Positions 34,440 to 45,559 of a stretch of 64,000 nt of DNA are shown piece by piece. The position numbers and the translations under genes are program-made. Below the pieces are notes generated by a model. The model did no database searches. It was not told the origin of the DNA and saw only the letters and a program-made list of their open reading frames with translations. The DNA comes from Paramarasmius palmivorus. Taxonomy: Eukaryota; Basidiomycota; Agaricomycetes; Agaricales; Marasmiaceae. The stretch lies in NCBI GenBank assembly GCA_037176845.1, contig JAYKXP010000064.1, positions 124,001 through 188,000 of the forward strand, written 5' to 3'. Each line of letters opens with the position of its first letter. Position 1 is the first letter of the stretch.

Positions 34440-34990
34440 TGCTTTCGAGCTGGGGCTAAATCTTGATTCTCCATCTTGATGGTATGCTAGTAGGATCCGG
34501 GCTAAACAACATTGGAAATAAATCACTATTGAAACGTTGAACCGCTTTCATTAGCCCAAGTTTGAGTCTGTAGATACTTAATATCTATATATCACTCACA
34601 ATTGAGTTCCAACATTCGGCGCTCTAGTCACAAAATATTATCGCGTTCAGCTGTAGCCCGTTATGAGCACGGCGCAAATGCCTGGCACTTCATCTTTCTG
34701 AGGCTCGCAAGTGAAGCTCGATCTTTGAACGATTCTGTTCAGCGAAATGTCCATGCCAAATTGACACCATAGAAAAGTCATAACGAATGTCTTAATCCCG
34801 AGAACCCAATCTAGTCGTCGAGTTCCCAGTCTGTAACGTACGCCAATAGTGTAGCAGATTGAGTGCTGAGAATCCTTAAGCAGAGAATTCGGGAAAATTC
34901 AAGAGTGCAGTCACCAAAATTGCGGCCATACTTTGCACGTGGGAATCTCAAGTTTAGTAGGTCAATTTTGTGATATTAATAAAGGCGCTG
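34440..34990 (-). repeat. Second copy of the unknown decayed gene (see 18320-18785)
   Basis: Collinear with 18320-18785. The shared ending ACGTGGGAATCTCAAGTTTA is also found, inverted, at about 55820. Minus-strand pieces DWVLGIKTFVMTFLWCQFG and FTCEPQKDEVPGI are coding-like but interrupted. Family unknown. Confidence 0.5.
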
Positions 34991-35743
34991 TCGTAGCTGG
35001 ACTAATTGAGCACCACGGTTCGCCGACCGTTCCTCGATATATTCGATAAGAGTGACATCACGAAGAACTACCCCAAAGATATAAAGTTTTCAGTAATGCG
35101 CCAATAAAAACAGAGAATACTAGGCACAAGCGCTCGCAGCTCAACTGATCAATGGTCGACTCCTTAGTACCTGGCCAATAGACTGCTCCTTGGCAGTATG
35201 TACGTCTCCAGTTTCAGAGCCTTAGTCGGAAATGCACATGGATCGAATCAGCATCACTTTGAGGATCAGGCAAATTAGTTTTCTGAGGACTATGGTCACA
35301 GAGGGGAATCAATGAACGCTAAAATGCATCGACTCACCCCGATGGTACCCACAAGATTGGGATGCAGATGACGTGAAGCAAGGAGATATGTAAGGCTCGA
35401 CATGAGGCCGGCAATTGCCGAGAATATCACCGCATACAGCCAACGCCTTACGCTAGGCTCTAGCGGGCACGGATGATCAATGAAATCAAAGTCACCAAGT
35501 GTTCGGCGAAGTCTGAGATCTGAGAAGCGCAAAAAAATAAGGTTTGCGAAATATAATTTGAGGTTCCTTGCTTCCCTTCATCACTGCTTTCCACTACGAT
35601 AAAGCAATTTGATGTCTTTCGCACACTAGTATCTAGGTTTCTGGAATGTCTTCCCACACGTTACCAGTGCCAATTTGATGCTTATAAGTATATAAGGCAT
35701 AGCGCTGCTGAGATGATTTGAATCTCACTCATTCTCTCCTTCC
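34991..35743. other. Intergenic, no gene recognised
   Basis: A minus-strand frame at 35296-35532 includes LYAVIFSAIAGLMSSLTYLL, a possible helix, but it has no family match and no support from neighbours. This is the upstream region of the 7TM gene at 35744. Confidence 0.35.
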
Positions 35744-37199
35744 ATGTCCGAGTCGAACTCTGAGTCTCTGTCCAGTGATGACCAAATTTTTCTCGAACAC
35801 CTTGGATGGTACTTGTCGACGAGCTCTGTTGAAGTCGTATGCGAGACAGGATTCTGGGCCATCTATCTAGTTCTTTTTTGTTTCGCAATGAAGATTCAGA
35901 TGTACGTATCTTGATTCATTGTGGTGTCCCCGGTTTTGGTTTCAATCAACTAACCGTCCTATGTCACTATTAGGGCTCGAGGTTTTCGCACTATTCCCAG
36001 CATTATCATTCTCCTCGTGACAATCATTCTCTTCTCCTCCTCTACCGCGTTATGGGCCATGGAAGTATCGCAGTTTTCAATGGGGATCAAAGCGTACTTC
36101 TTGAAATACCCGACACTTAGCGTGTATGATAGGTTTGTGCAAATGAACACGGAGATCGTTGTATTTGGACTGCCAATGGAGACACTGTTCCTCTCAAATG
36201 TGAGTTCAAACCATACAGTTCACGACCCTCTGAAAGCCCAGCTAACCTTGGGCACAGATGATCATCGGCGACGCGGTAGTCATTTGGCGAGCATGGACGC
36301 TGTGCAAAGGTACTCGGCTATATCCATTAGTTTACATCCCCATGGTCATGCTATCCGCGTCATTTGGTGAGTTACAACCGTCTCTAGTCAATATTCAGCT
36401 CATCGGATGATAGCATTCGCTGTTATTGCGTTGGACTGTCTCGCTACCAATGGATTTGGCTTCAGACAGAGTGCCATTCCTGCAGGATCCAGAGTTTGCC
36501 AATGGGGTGAATCAATAGCATGGGGGATATCTCTATTGACAAATATCACGTCAACAAGTTTAATAGCTGTGAGGGCTTGGTACGTCTTATATCTTAGCAC
36601 TTGACATACTTTCATGTCCTAACTTGCTTTATGGCGGGGCAGGCAGTATCGCCGTTTCTTGCGGGAAGGAGCCTCCGTTTACCACTCCAAAAGCGAGAGA
36701 ATACTTGTGATTCTTGTCGAATCTGGCTTCATCTATTGCTTATTCTGGGTGAGGTCGGCTTCACTGCACAGAAATGCATTTCACTTAGGATAATCCATCG
36801 AAGCTATCTCAACTCGCCCTTTTCTTTGAATTTCAAGGTCTCAGCTTCGCTACTTATCTTTACGTGTTTTTGAGCACTATGGGTGATCAAATCTCTGTGA
36901 GTTTCCGGTGTTGTTTCAACGTGAACTCTGACTGAAGATGCGTTTAGGGCATTTATCCGACCATAATTATTATTTTAGTCTATATGCAACGAAGTATATC
37001 GGACAATGCAACTGTTGGCAAGAATCTCAGCAACGCTCATGATGCCAACACAAATGTACGAGAGACGCATCAAATTTCGACTCTGAGGTTTACACCTGGC
37101 CAAACGGATACCAACTTGACCAATATCGGGCCCAATAGCACTGTCATTGACGAGAGTTCTTCCCAACAAAAGCAGGAGAACTGGCGCCCTAACGTGTAG
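35744..37199 (+). CDS. Agaricomycete-type seven-helix integral membrane protein, 357 aa
   Basis: Exons: 35744-35901, 35974-36199, 36258-36366, 36414-36579, 36643-36753, 36845-36896, 36948-37199 (1,074 nt, in frame). The start MSESNSESLSSDDQIFLEHL is followed by helices at GFWAIYLVLFCFAMKI, SIIILLVTIILFSSSTALW, MIIGDAVVIWRAWTL, FAVIALDCLA, WGISLLTNITSTSLIAVRAW, ILVILVESGFIYCLFWV and IYPTIIIILVYMQ. The IGDAVVIWRAW and GxIYPTIIIILV motifs are usual in a large mushroom 7TM family with no known function. The hydrophilic tail would be cytosolic if the topology is receptor-like. The exon 5 to 6 junction could alternatively use the GT at 36749. Confidence 0.75.
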
Positions 37200-38960
37200 G
37201 CTTCGTTATGTACTCTATTTATCAGCGTTTGTATTTATTGTATCGTTTATGAACTCCTTAGGACCGAGCCTGATGTGTAACGTTGCCATCTACTAGACCT
37301 TTCACCAAAGTTGTTATCAGCGCACTGTGTTGGCACAAATTGACTCAAGACAGCTCAGGATCCATCGAAATCCCCAAAAACCACGTTTTCTCTTGTCGTT
37401 CATGAGCTCAAGAGAAAGACCCCGTCGATGAAGGGATATTCATGAGTCAGACTTGGACATGAGGGCGAGAATTGCCGTGAAATATCTTTAAACTGGGGCT
37501 CCTTGATTTGACTTTCAGGACAAGAACAACCACCACCATCACCCATGGATGTTGTTGTGTTCCGGCCTCTTCTGAGCTTCGGGCACTCGGTATTGTAGGG
37601 GCATATATAAATACAGGGGAGTATGTCAGTAGCGGTACTTTGCATTACTTATCAGCGAGTATGATGCAAGTTCAAGGCCAGCCCAAACGAGGTTGAGCCA
37701 TAAATGTGTATCTTAAAGCTCTCTATAAAAGTCTTCAGTAATAAATTTCGGTTGGGAAATGAGAGTAATAGTGAAATGATTTGTCGACTTGTATCTCAAT
37801 TTTGATCACGCCGAGATAGTCATGGTGTTGATTGTGATCGGGATAGTGTGAGAGCGGGCTCCAAGGGAACTATATTGTGGTAGCCCTGTCACGAGACGTA
37901 CAACCACCATCTTGCTGGATGGGAACGAAAGGTGACTAAAAGACGACGATGAAGGTTGGAGAAGACAGGTGAAATTTTAGCGCTTTGACCTGGAAGATTG
38001 ATTGATGCGATCAACGTGGCCTGACGATCATCGGATGAGAACGATGGCCAGAGATCCTCGTCAATGTCGACGGCGGCGACAGCCAAGCTACGGTGATGTC
38101 ACTGGAATCCCCTCATAGGTGCTGATAACTACATGGCAGTGACTTCGTATTCCCCTGCACCGTTATTTACAAACTCTTGTCGACCATATTTTAGGCAGTT
38201 CATTGTTGACGATGATGCATGGTTTTAGCCTCGAAGCTCTTATCTTGGAGCCGACTGAACGTATATTAAACAATCTTGTGCGACTCTTGAGTCTTGAATA
38301 TCTCAGCCTCGTGAACCACATGCTCAATCATGTACTACTGCAGTTAAATCACGGGATTCTCCCGGTTCTCTGAGTGAACAGACTCCTCGGTTCGCCGTTG
38401 TTTTTGCGGTTGTAGTATCCTGAAGGGTCCACATATGAACTATAGGAACACCTATGGCACACCTCTCGTCGCAACCGCCTGTATCTATCCTGCTCCCTCA
38501 ACGGGTACAACACGGTTACTCGATGCTCATGCACGTTATACTTTTTCAAACAACTTGTCTGGAAAATTAGAATGGGGTAGATAATCAACGAATTGGCGGC
38601 ATATGTGCAGGTTTATCGTTTTGAGACTTGCGCTGGTTCATAACGACACGATGCTTTACTTGAATTTTGGGACGACTCGGGCTCGGGGCATGACTCGGAA
38701 GAATGTCCAATCTACCATTGCCTTGAAAGTCTGGTGCTCCATCGTCGACAGTGAATGTACATATTATTGAATCACTGACCTAACTAGAGGGGATTTCAGC
38801 AAAGGAATGCGGGTACGGTGTAAGCAGGAGGATCTAGCTAGCACTCGCTCGTAACATCCACAACATGACATCTGTAGACTGAGGAAATCTACACAGGGGA
38901 TGCGAAATTGAATCCATCGCTCGTGAAAACTCGAAAAAACCACAATATATTCGTTGACAG
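37200..38960. other. Intergenic, no gene recognised
   Basis: Only short frames without domains or paralogues in the window. It separates the 7TM gene from the tRNA-Glu array. Confidence 0.35.
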
Positions 38961-39054
38961 TTCCGTTACAGGGAATCGAACCCTGGGCTATCGCGCCTCG
39001 AATGAGAGAAACTGCTATGAGAGGCGATAATGTTAGCCACTACACCATAACGGA
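38961..39054 (-). tRNA. tRNA-Glu (CTC), with an intron of about 22 nt
   Basis: Mature sequence matching the other intact copies, anticodon CTC, intron after position 37. The intron sequence differs from every other copy apart from a short GAGG that can pair with the anticodon region. First unit of a minus-strand tandem array with a 460-630 bp period. Confidence 0.93.
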
Positions 39055-39570
39055 GATAGTAGCGTGCATGTGTCTCTGTAATGATGCAGCGCTCAAGGAG
39101 AGCGAACTCGGTCGAGGGATGGTGATTCTGGGCGCCTGGCAAGTCGGGATCGCATAAGCGAAAAGAAATTGCAAGGCTCTACCATGATATGCGCGACTCG
39201 GAAAAAATATTCAGCAACCATAATCACCAGTTAGAACCCTGAATTATCTAATGAGACGCCGACTACACCACGATAACATCACGATGAGCTCCTTGAACGA
39301 GCAGGAGAGTATAAAATCCTGAGAGCGCGCGGGGAGTAAAGTACTTGGGAATAACATGAAAGACTCGGAGACGAACAAGTTACGACTTGAAAGAAATTAG
39401 CCGCCTATGATTAGTGGCGTGGCGTATAACTGGGATGGATATTTGACTATTTGACTCGAGAGTGTAAGATCTGCATGTGAACACTACAAAGTCAAACTGG
39501 AGTCTGGAATGCTACGAACTCTAACTTACATGCTGCGCGTAAAAATATGAGTCTAAGCCTACTGGATTAG

Positions 39571-39650
39571 TTCCGTTACAGGGAATCGAACCCTGGGCTA
39601 TCGCGCTCTTAAGTAATGTTTTGAAAGATGCCATGAGAGGCCATAACGGA
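39571..39650 (-). pseudogene. tRNA-Glu pseudogene lacking the D-arm
   Basis: The T-arm, acceptor ends and CTCTCA of the anticodon loop are present, but the segment that would read TGTAGTGGCTAACATTATCG is deleted, removing the D-arm and part of the anticodon stem. Second unit of the tandem array. Confidence 0.85.
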
Positions 39651-40140
39651 ATCTGTCTGCAAGCGCGGTAAGTACCAATCTCAATATGGTGTGAGACTGA
39701 CTTGTGTATAACGCTTACCTGTCATTGGCGGAGAACAGTGGAGGAATGTTTCCGGGAAGCAGGTGATCCCAGTCTTAGCCTAAAAATAAGTATTCAAGTC
39801 CAGAATAAAGCCGCGTGTGGGCTAGAACGATCAGCCGTGCAAGTGTCGACATTTTATAGGTATCTTCCTCAGCCCCGGTCAAAATGGCACGCGTATGTGA
39901 AGGATGCTCGCGAGGTGAAGTGGTTTTTCGGGAACGATGTTTAGTTTCTTGCCACCGATACTGGAGCTAGAGCTGGGGATTTCTGATGGTAAACAAAGGC
40001 AAGAGGTGTAAACAAAGACATCAATGACGACTCACTTGGGCAATCCTAGCGTTTGAGCTAACATTCTGTGGTAGGCAAAAAGAATTGCCATGGGGGATGT
40101 GAAGTTTGCATACAGAAAAGCTGGAGTACTGCAGTAGAAT
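39651..40140. repeat. Spacer of the tRNA-Glu tandem repeat unit
   Basis: Shares blocks with the spacers at 40430-40580 and 40960-41060, such as GATCAGCCGTGCAAG, CACGCGTATGTGAAGGATGC and GTTTCTTGCCAC. The array therefore grew by duplication of tRNA plus spacer. No gene. Confidence 0.65.
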
Positions 40141-40230
40141 TTCCGTTACAGGGAATCGAATGGGCTATCGCGCACCAACTATATCACAAAGAATGAGAGG
40201 CGATAATGTTAGCCACTACACCATAACGGA
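40141..40230 (-). pseudogene. tRNA-Glu pseudogene with a damaged T-arm
   Basis: As the intact copies, but three nucleotides are lost where the others read GAACCCTGGG, destroying one side of the T-stem. The anticodon region, intron and D-arm are intact. Third unit of the array. Confidence 0.8.
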
Positions 40231-40768
40231 AGTACTGGCATCGGTGTGTTCCAAAAATGTATTCCCATCAGAACGAAATGGATTGAACACAGTAAGTACC
40301 GGAGAATGACCTACGCGTACACGTTTGTGAGGCACTGAACGCTAACAACAATCGAGATTAGTCCCGAATCCAGAGCAGTAGAGTGATTCCAGAATGGGTA
40401 TTCCCGATCAGATTTCAGAACAGCTAGAATTCTGAATGATCAGCCGTGCAAGATTCAACTTTCTATAGAGCCCGGGCCTGGGCTTGACGACGCGATAAAA
40501 TGCCACGCGTATGTGAAGGATGCTGGGGAGTGAAGTAGTTTTTCGGTTTTCTTGCCACAGATACTATAGCTGGAGATTCTGGAGATGGCTCGATGGTAAA
40601 TGGCGGTGTGAACACTTTGAGCAATTCTGTTGAGGACGGTAGCATTTGAGCTTCCAAGTGCAAACGTTCTGTGGTCCCTACAGTTGAAGTAGGAGTTGCA
40701 TAAGCAAAAAGAATTGTGAGGGAAGACAAAATTTGGCATACAGAAAAACTGGAACTCTGCGGTAGAAT

Positions 40769-40865
40769 TTCCGTTACAGGGAATCGAACCCTGGGCTATC
40801 GCGCATCCTTTCCGATGAATCTTCGATATGAGAGGCGATAATGTTAGCCACTACACCATAACGGA
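40769..40865 (-). tRNA. tRNA-Glu (CTC), with an intron of about 25 nt
   Basis: A complete cloverleaf as for the copy at 21903, with its own intron sequence after position 37. Fourth unit of the array. Confidence 0.93.
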
Positions 40866-41228
40866 TGTAGCAATGGTAATGTGTACCTGTGGTATAGCCC
40901 GGAAAATCAGTAATAAGCACCGGAGTCTATTGGCAGAATGCTTCCGGGAGCGGGCAGTTATGAATGGCATGGCGTCCGTGAAGCTGTGGGCAGTGAAGTG
41001 GTTTCCGAGCACCAGTTTCTTGCCGCTGACACCAGAGCTGGGGATTCTAGAAATGATGGGTTAAGCACAAAGACGAGGCACGAAGACAACATTTCGCTGC
41101 CCATGACCAGTGGCGCATTGCTGTCCTCGTTCAAAGATGAATAGAGATATGCATGAAAACTATATATGAGGTCTCTCGGTACAGGTTTGGAAAGTCCAGT
41201 GAAGGAAAAATAAGGAAGAGATCAATAG

Positions 41229-41323
41229 TTCCGTTACAGGGAATCGAACCCTGGGCTATCGCGCTCACAAATATGCTTTCAGGGGATGAGAGGCGATAAT
41301 GTTGGCCACTACACCATAACGGA
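41229..41323 (-). tRNA. tRNA-Glu (CTC), with an intron of about 23 nt
   Basis: Complete cloverleaf, with one change in the D-loop (GTTGGCC on the plus strand where other copies have GTTAGCC). Fifth unit of the minus-strand array, about 680 bp upstream of the membrane protein gene. Confidence 0.9.
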
Positions 41324-42006
41324 GGCGCTAGTGCACCAGTTTTCCTACACCATAGCCCAGCGTACTGGGCATCTCGGCCAACAATAGAACGCGCCATTGA
41401 TTGGTTGGAGTTGAGGTGGAGCATGGAGAGTGCTGCGGTCAATTGGAAGCGTACGCGTGTTCCCGCACTATTTATTCCATTCCACACTAAGAGGTCCATA
41501 ATGGTCCTCCCAATGCGAGTTGGTTCCCGAAAGTTCCTTGACGCAGTTGATGATGTCGACGTCCTTGCGTTGCCAGGAACGGGCCCAGGGGAAGGGGAAA
41601 AAACACAAAAATAAGCAGCGTGCGAGCCGGCGGCAAATGACATACCGGAGCTTACGCAACGTGGGATGGAGATCCGCTTCCCGAGAAGCGGAATCCGATT
41701 GTCGGAGAAACATTGGGCGATCGTTTGCGGTGGAAGGAAAGCGGGAGCGGGAGCAGGCTAGTTGAGGAATGTCTAGAGCTAAGAGGCATGCAGGCGAAGA
41801 GGCAAAAATGACAATGTAATGGCTGGTATGAATGGAAGCTTTGGATGCATGTGTGAGGGCAGAATGGGTCTGGAGCGGATGACATCACCATGTGTTCGCA
41901 CGTGTACGTTTCAGGGAGTAACAACCCACACCACTCAATTCAGCGCTCTTTTTGTCGTCGTTTCGCCTCTTGCGTCGATTGTTACGACGCTCTACTCCAT
42001 CCAACC
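41324..42006. promoter_or_regulatory. Upstream region of the membrane protein gene
   Basis: Presumed promoter and leader of the gene starting at 42007. It contains a purine-rich stretch at 41720-41770 and pyrimidine-rich TTTTTGTCGTCG near 41950. No defined box can be assigned. Minus-strand frames here run into the tRNA and are not credible genes. Confidence 0.3.
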
Positions 42007-43912
42007 ATGTCGTCCGGTAAGCTCTTTCGCTTGTTTCTTCTTTCTTTTTCACTACATACACATACTATCAAACGAGGCGGAGGCTTGTTTCGCAACAAAA
42101 CGGCTTATCTCTCGGTTTCTCGGCACCCGTGCGCACGTAAACCGCAAGCCAGCCCTGCCAGCCTTTTTTCCCCCTTGCTTCCCTTGCCTTCTTACCCTGA
42201 ACGATGTCTTCAGACTCGTTATCATTATCAATACCAACCATTTTGCCTCCCCTTTCCACCTCTTCCGAGCCTACTACACCCCCGCCTTCGTCTGATTCCG
42301 CTACAAGTTTCGTTTTCTTATCGTCGTTCCACGTTTTTTTCTTGAGCTTACTAACGCCCCTTCTTTTTCTTTGACACAGGCGCATCCTCTCCTCCTCCGA
42401 CTACACAATCAGAACCAGAAACTTCACCGACATCCGCTCCTCCGCCTACGTCGCCGACATCTGAACCGCCTACCAACACCAACACCAACACCGACACCAA
42501 CACCGGGACCGGAACAGGAACAGGAAATGGCAGCGGTACACCCACAGGTAGTGGCAGCGGCAGCGAAAGCGCACCTCCTTCAACGACAGAACAAAGTACA
42601 GAAAGTACATTGACTACACCACAGGCGACTGTTACACAGGTCACTGTCATGTGCGTGGCTCCATTCCTTTCCGTTGCTTTCACTAACAATGCCACAGAAC
42701 CACCGCCCCAGACGGACAAACCCAAACAACAGTCTTCGAAACCAGCACCACCCTTCCCCCAGGGAGCGTCGTCACATCCCCTGCCTCCTCGTCCGATAGT
42801 AACACAGGCGCAATAGCAGGAGGCGTCGTAGGCGGTGTCGCTGGTCTAGCGATTCTTGTTGCGTTAGCTGTTTGGGCGTACAAACGCTGGAGACTACGAA
42901 AAGCCATTGAGGAATTCGACGGGAACTTTGATCCTGATAGGGTTGTTTCGTCTGGTGGTGCAGTTGGTGGGATGAGTCAGAGACCGGGTGGGGGTGGTGT
43001 TTTGAGTGCGTGTTCCTTTTACCCTTCTTTCTTTGTGTTTTTTCTTTGAGGTGCTAATGAATGATAACACCAACAGGCCGACGAGATCCACCAGGCGCAC
43101 CAACACTCCCCCAAATACCCATCGACGATACCGAAGACGACGGTATGGGCGGTCGTTTGAACGCCGCTTCCGTTGGCGGAGGTGTTGTATCACCATACCC
43201 CTTGTTCGCACCAGGCCATGGACACGGACACTCCCCACATCCTAGCCAAACAACCTTCCCCAATCCCTACGGACCGCCACCTCAGTCGCCTACTACGACT
43301 GACAGCCATTACACCGGTGCTATGGCAGGTGCTGGTGATTGGAGGCATCCGTCCCCTGGACCTAGTCTACCTACTACCGCACCCAGCGTGGTGTCTTCGT
43401 CGCATTCCGGCGGTATGGGTGCAGGTGCGGGGATGAGCCCGGGAAGGCTAGCGAAGGAAAGAGAGGCGTATGGTGGATTTGCTGGGGGTATGCCGGTGCC
43501 GCAACATCATCCGAATCAGCCTGCACCTTATGGGCCTTCGTCTTATACGTATTATAACAACGGAAACGGCTCGCCAAATGGAAGGAGAATGAGCGCGTCG
43601 ACGTCTGCGCCGTCTGACGCCCAGTCGCAGTCTCAGTCAAACTATTCGCAGCCGTCTGGGTCAGCTTCCGCCCAGCAACATCAACAGAGGCTGGCTGTAG
43701 CGAACCCGGATGAGGAGTTTGGGGAGCAGCATCGTACGTACCTTGCTGAAGGACCTTTGGTGCATAGGGATGCGGGACCTGCGAGGGATGAGATTCCGCC
43801 GACTTATGAGTCCATTTTGCCGGGTTTGAGTGGAGGTGCGAGTAGGGATGTGAAAGGTGCAGGTGGTGGTGCTGGGGGTAATGGAGAAGGGGGCAGTGGT
43901 GCAAGGGATTGA
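42007..43912 (+). CDS. Mucin-like single-pass membrane protein with a PPxY tail, 474 aa
   Basis: Exons 42007-42016, 42380-42650, 42698-43005 and 43077-43912 (1,425 nt, in frame, GT-AG). There is no signal peptide: the N-terminus MSSGASSPPPTTQSEPETS starts a Ser/Thr/Pro/Asn-rich region to about residue 128, likely O-glycosylated outside the cell. One helix follows at about 131-155 (GAIAGGVVGGVAGLAILVAL), then KRWRLRK, a positive stop-transfer. The cytosolic part (about 320 residues) is Gly/Pro/Ser-rich and ends near IPPTYES, a PPxY motif of the kind bound by WW domains of Rsp5/Nedd4 ubiquitin ligases. The layout recalls Mid2/Wsc/Skg6-like wall-linked membrane proteins, but no domain assigns it. 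Two pseudogene copies lie at 8.2 and 22.2 kb. Confidence 0.82.
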
Positions 43913-44152
43913 GCAAAATGAAAAGGATGCTTTACTGTGTACCGCCGATCGTTACCTTGACTCTGATACTTGACTTTTTTTTCTGTGTACGAATTCTTTT
44001 ACGCGCTACGTTTTTACTTACGCCTATGAACACTTTCTTTAGCATTTAGCATAGAGTACGAATGAAAAAGATGTAGTAATACCTACTTATCTGTCTAGGT
44101 CTTCAGTCCAGATTCAAGGGAATACAGATGAGTTACAAGGGCAAGTGCACAC

Positions 44153-44252
44153 TCCGTTATGGTGTAGTGGCTAACATTATCGCCTCTCATATCAACGAGG
44201 TGGACTCTGTGTAAGAGCGCGATAGCCCAGGGTTCGATTCCCTGTAACGGAA
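44153..44252 (+). tRNA. tRNA-Glu (CTC), with an intron of about 28 nt
   Basis: Plus-strand cloverleaf with TCCGTTA/TAACGGA ends, CTC anticodon, intron after position 37 and discriminator A. It lies 240 bp past the stop of the membrane protein gene. Confidence 0.94.
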
Positions 44253-44905
44253 TACCATTGTACTAGGTGTAAACATTTTTTCTACTTCATATATAGAGCA
44301 CGAAAGTCCAAAAGGAAAGATGTATGTAGGGGTTAACCTTACCGTGACCGTCTATAGATTCCCTGTAATGGGATTCTTTCGCGTGTCATGGTATGTATAT
44401 AGATGCCACACTCTATTAAAATACCTCAGGCTGGAATTTTGACAATCCGGCCTCTGAAATTTAGAATGTTCAGCGTGCTAATTTGGGATTTTGGTTGAGT
44501 CACGGTAGTACTGCCACTAACGAGTAGCGCGCACTCCAGCAAGGTTCGCATCCCGGCCCGGGACTCTTTGGCATTTGCAGGAGCTCAGTCCCTTCTGGAT
44601 TTTTGTTCGGTTCTCCGGGATCACTCGGCAGCTGGGGTCGGGGGTGGAAGTGGAGGTAATGGAGAAGGGGGAAGTGGTGCAAGGGATTGAGCAAAATGAA
44701 AAGGACTTTACTTAGTGTACCGACCGTCGATCGTTTATTGACGCTGACTCTTTTTTCTTGTGTACGAATTCTTTTTACGCTTTACACCGTACCTATGAAT
44801 CCCAAACTTTTTTCTATAGAGTACGAATGAAAAACCTACCTACCTTGTCTAGTTCTTCACCCCAAAAGAAGAGATGAGTCCAAGACAAGAAAGAAAGAGT
44901 TCAAT

Positions 44906-45007
44906 TCCGTTATGGTGTAGTGGCTAACATTATCGCCTCTCACTAGTCAATTCGGTGTATTACTTGTCAGAGCGCGATAGCGCAGGGTTCGATTCCCTGT
45001 AACGGAA
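44906..45007 (+). tRNA. tRNA-Glu (CTC), with an intron of about 30 nt
   Basis: As the previous copy, with one exonic change after the anticodon stem (GATAGCGCAGGG where others have GATAGCCCAGGG, in the variable region). It has the longest intron of the set. Part of the tandem duplication of gene end plus tRNA. Confidence 0.88.
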
Positions 45008-45559
45008 TTGTGGTAGGTTACATACCCACTTTTTCCGGCATGCAGTTCTTTCCGCTCCTTCACAATTGTCTCACTTACGGAATAGTTGGTTCAACCACTC
45101 AGTACTCAGTACCGCTCAGGTTTGAACATCGTGCCTCGTGCACCTCCAAGTCTTTATGCTCGATGAAATGATTTTTGTTCCACTCTTCCCGACTTTACCG
45201 TAACTTGGGGGGTGGCCTTGGGAAGAGATAGATAAGGACTCGGACCTGAGACCTATGCGTTATTGGAGCATGAACAAGAAACTGCCTTTCGCTCATCCCA
45301 AGTGCATCAAAGGGGCGAGAATTGAACAAAAAGTGGCTGAATCGGGAGTTGTTAACGTCATATCTGGAAGCCAAATGGTGTCGATAAACACATTTACCCA
45401 ATTTCTGTGGCTGCTTGAAATACACTGCCTAGATTGGGATTGGACGGGGAGCTGAATAAATATCTTTTGAATTAATTGCTATGCCTGATTTCTTAATCAT
45501 CGTTCATACTATTGAACAGCACTGACTTGAACTTGAGGGGGGACAAGTACTGCCTACGT
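45008..45559. other. Intergenic, no gene recognised
   Basis: Only short frames. No element ends were recognised. Confidence 0.35.

Larger units (their letters stand above)
43868..45007 (+). repeat. Tandem duplication of the gene 3' end plus tRNA-Glu
   Basis: 43868-44252 (last codons, GGGATTGAGCAAAATGAAAA, 3' flank and tRNA) is repeated at 44645-45007 with a truncated gene end of about 50 bp. A short tRNA 3' remnant (ATTCCCTGTAATGGGAT) lies at about 44357-44374. 44530-44640, inserted before the second unit, is related to 62080-62200 (CTCTTTGGCATTTGCA, GCTCAGTCCC, GGATTTTTGTTCGG). Confidence 0.75.

Noticed and set aside
41131..41643. 170-codon minus-strand frame
   Set aside because: It reads through the tRNA-Glu gene at 41229-41323, whose sequence accounts for the IAQGSIPCNGT-like peptide; similar peptides appear at each tRNA.
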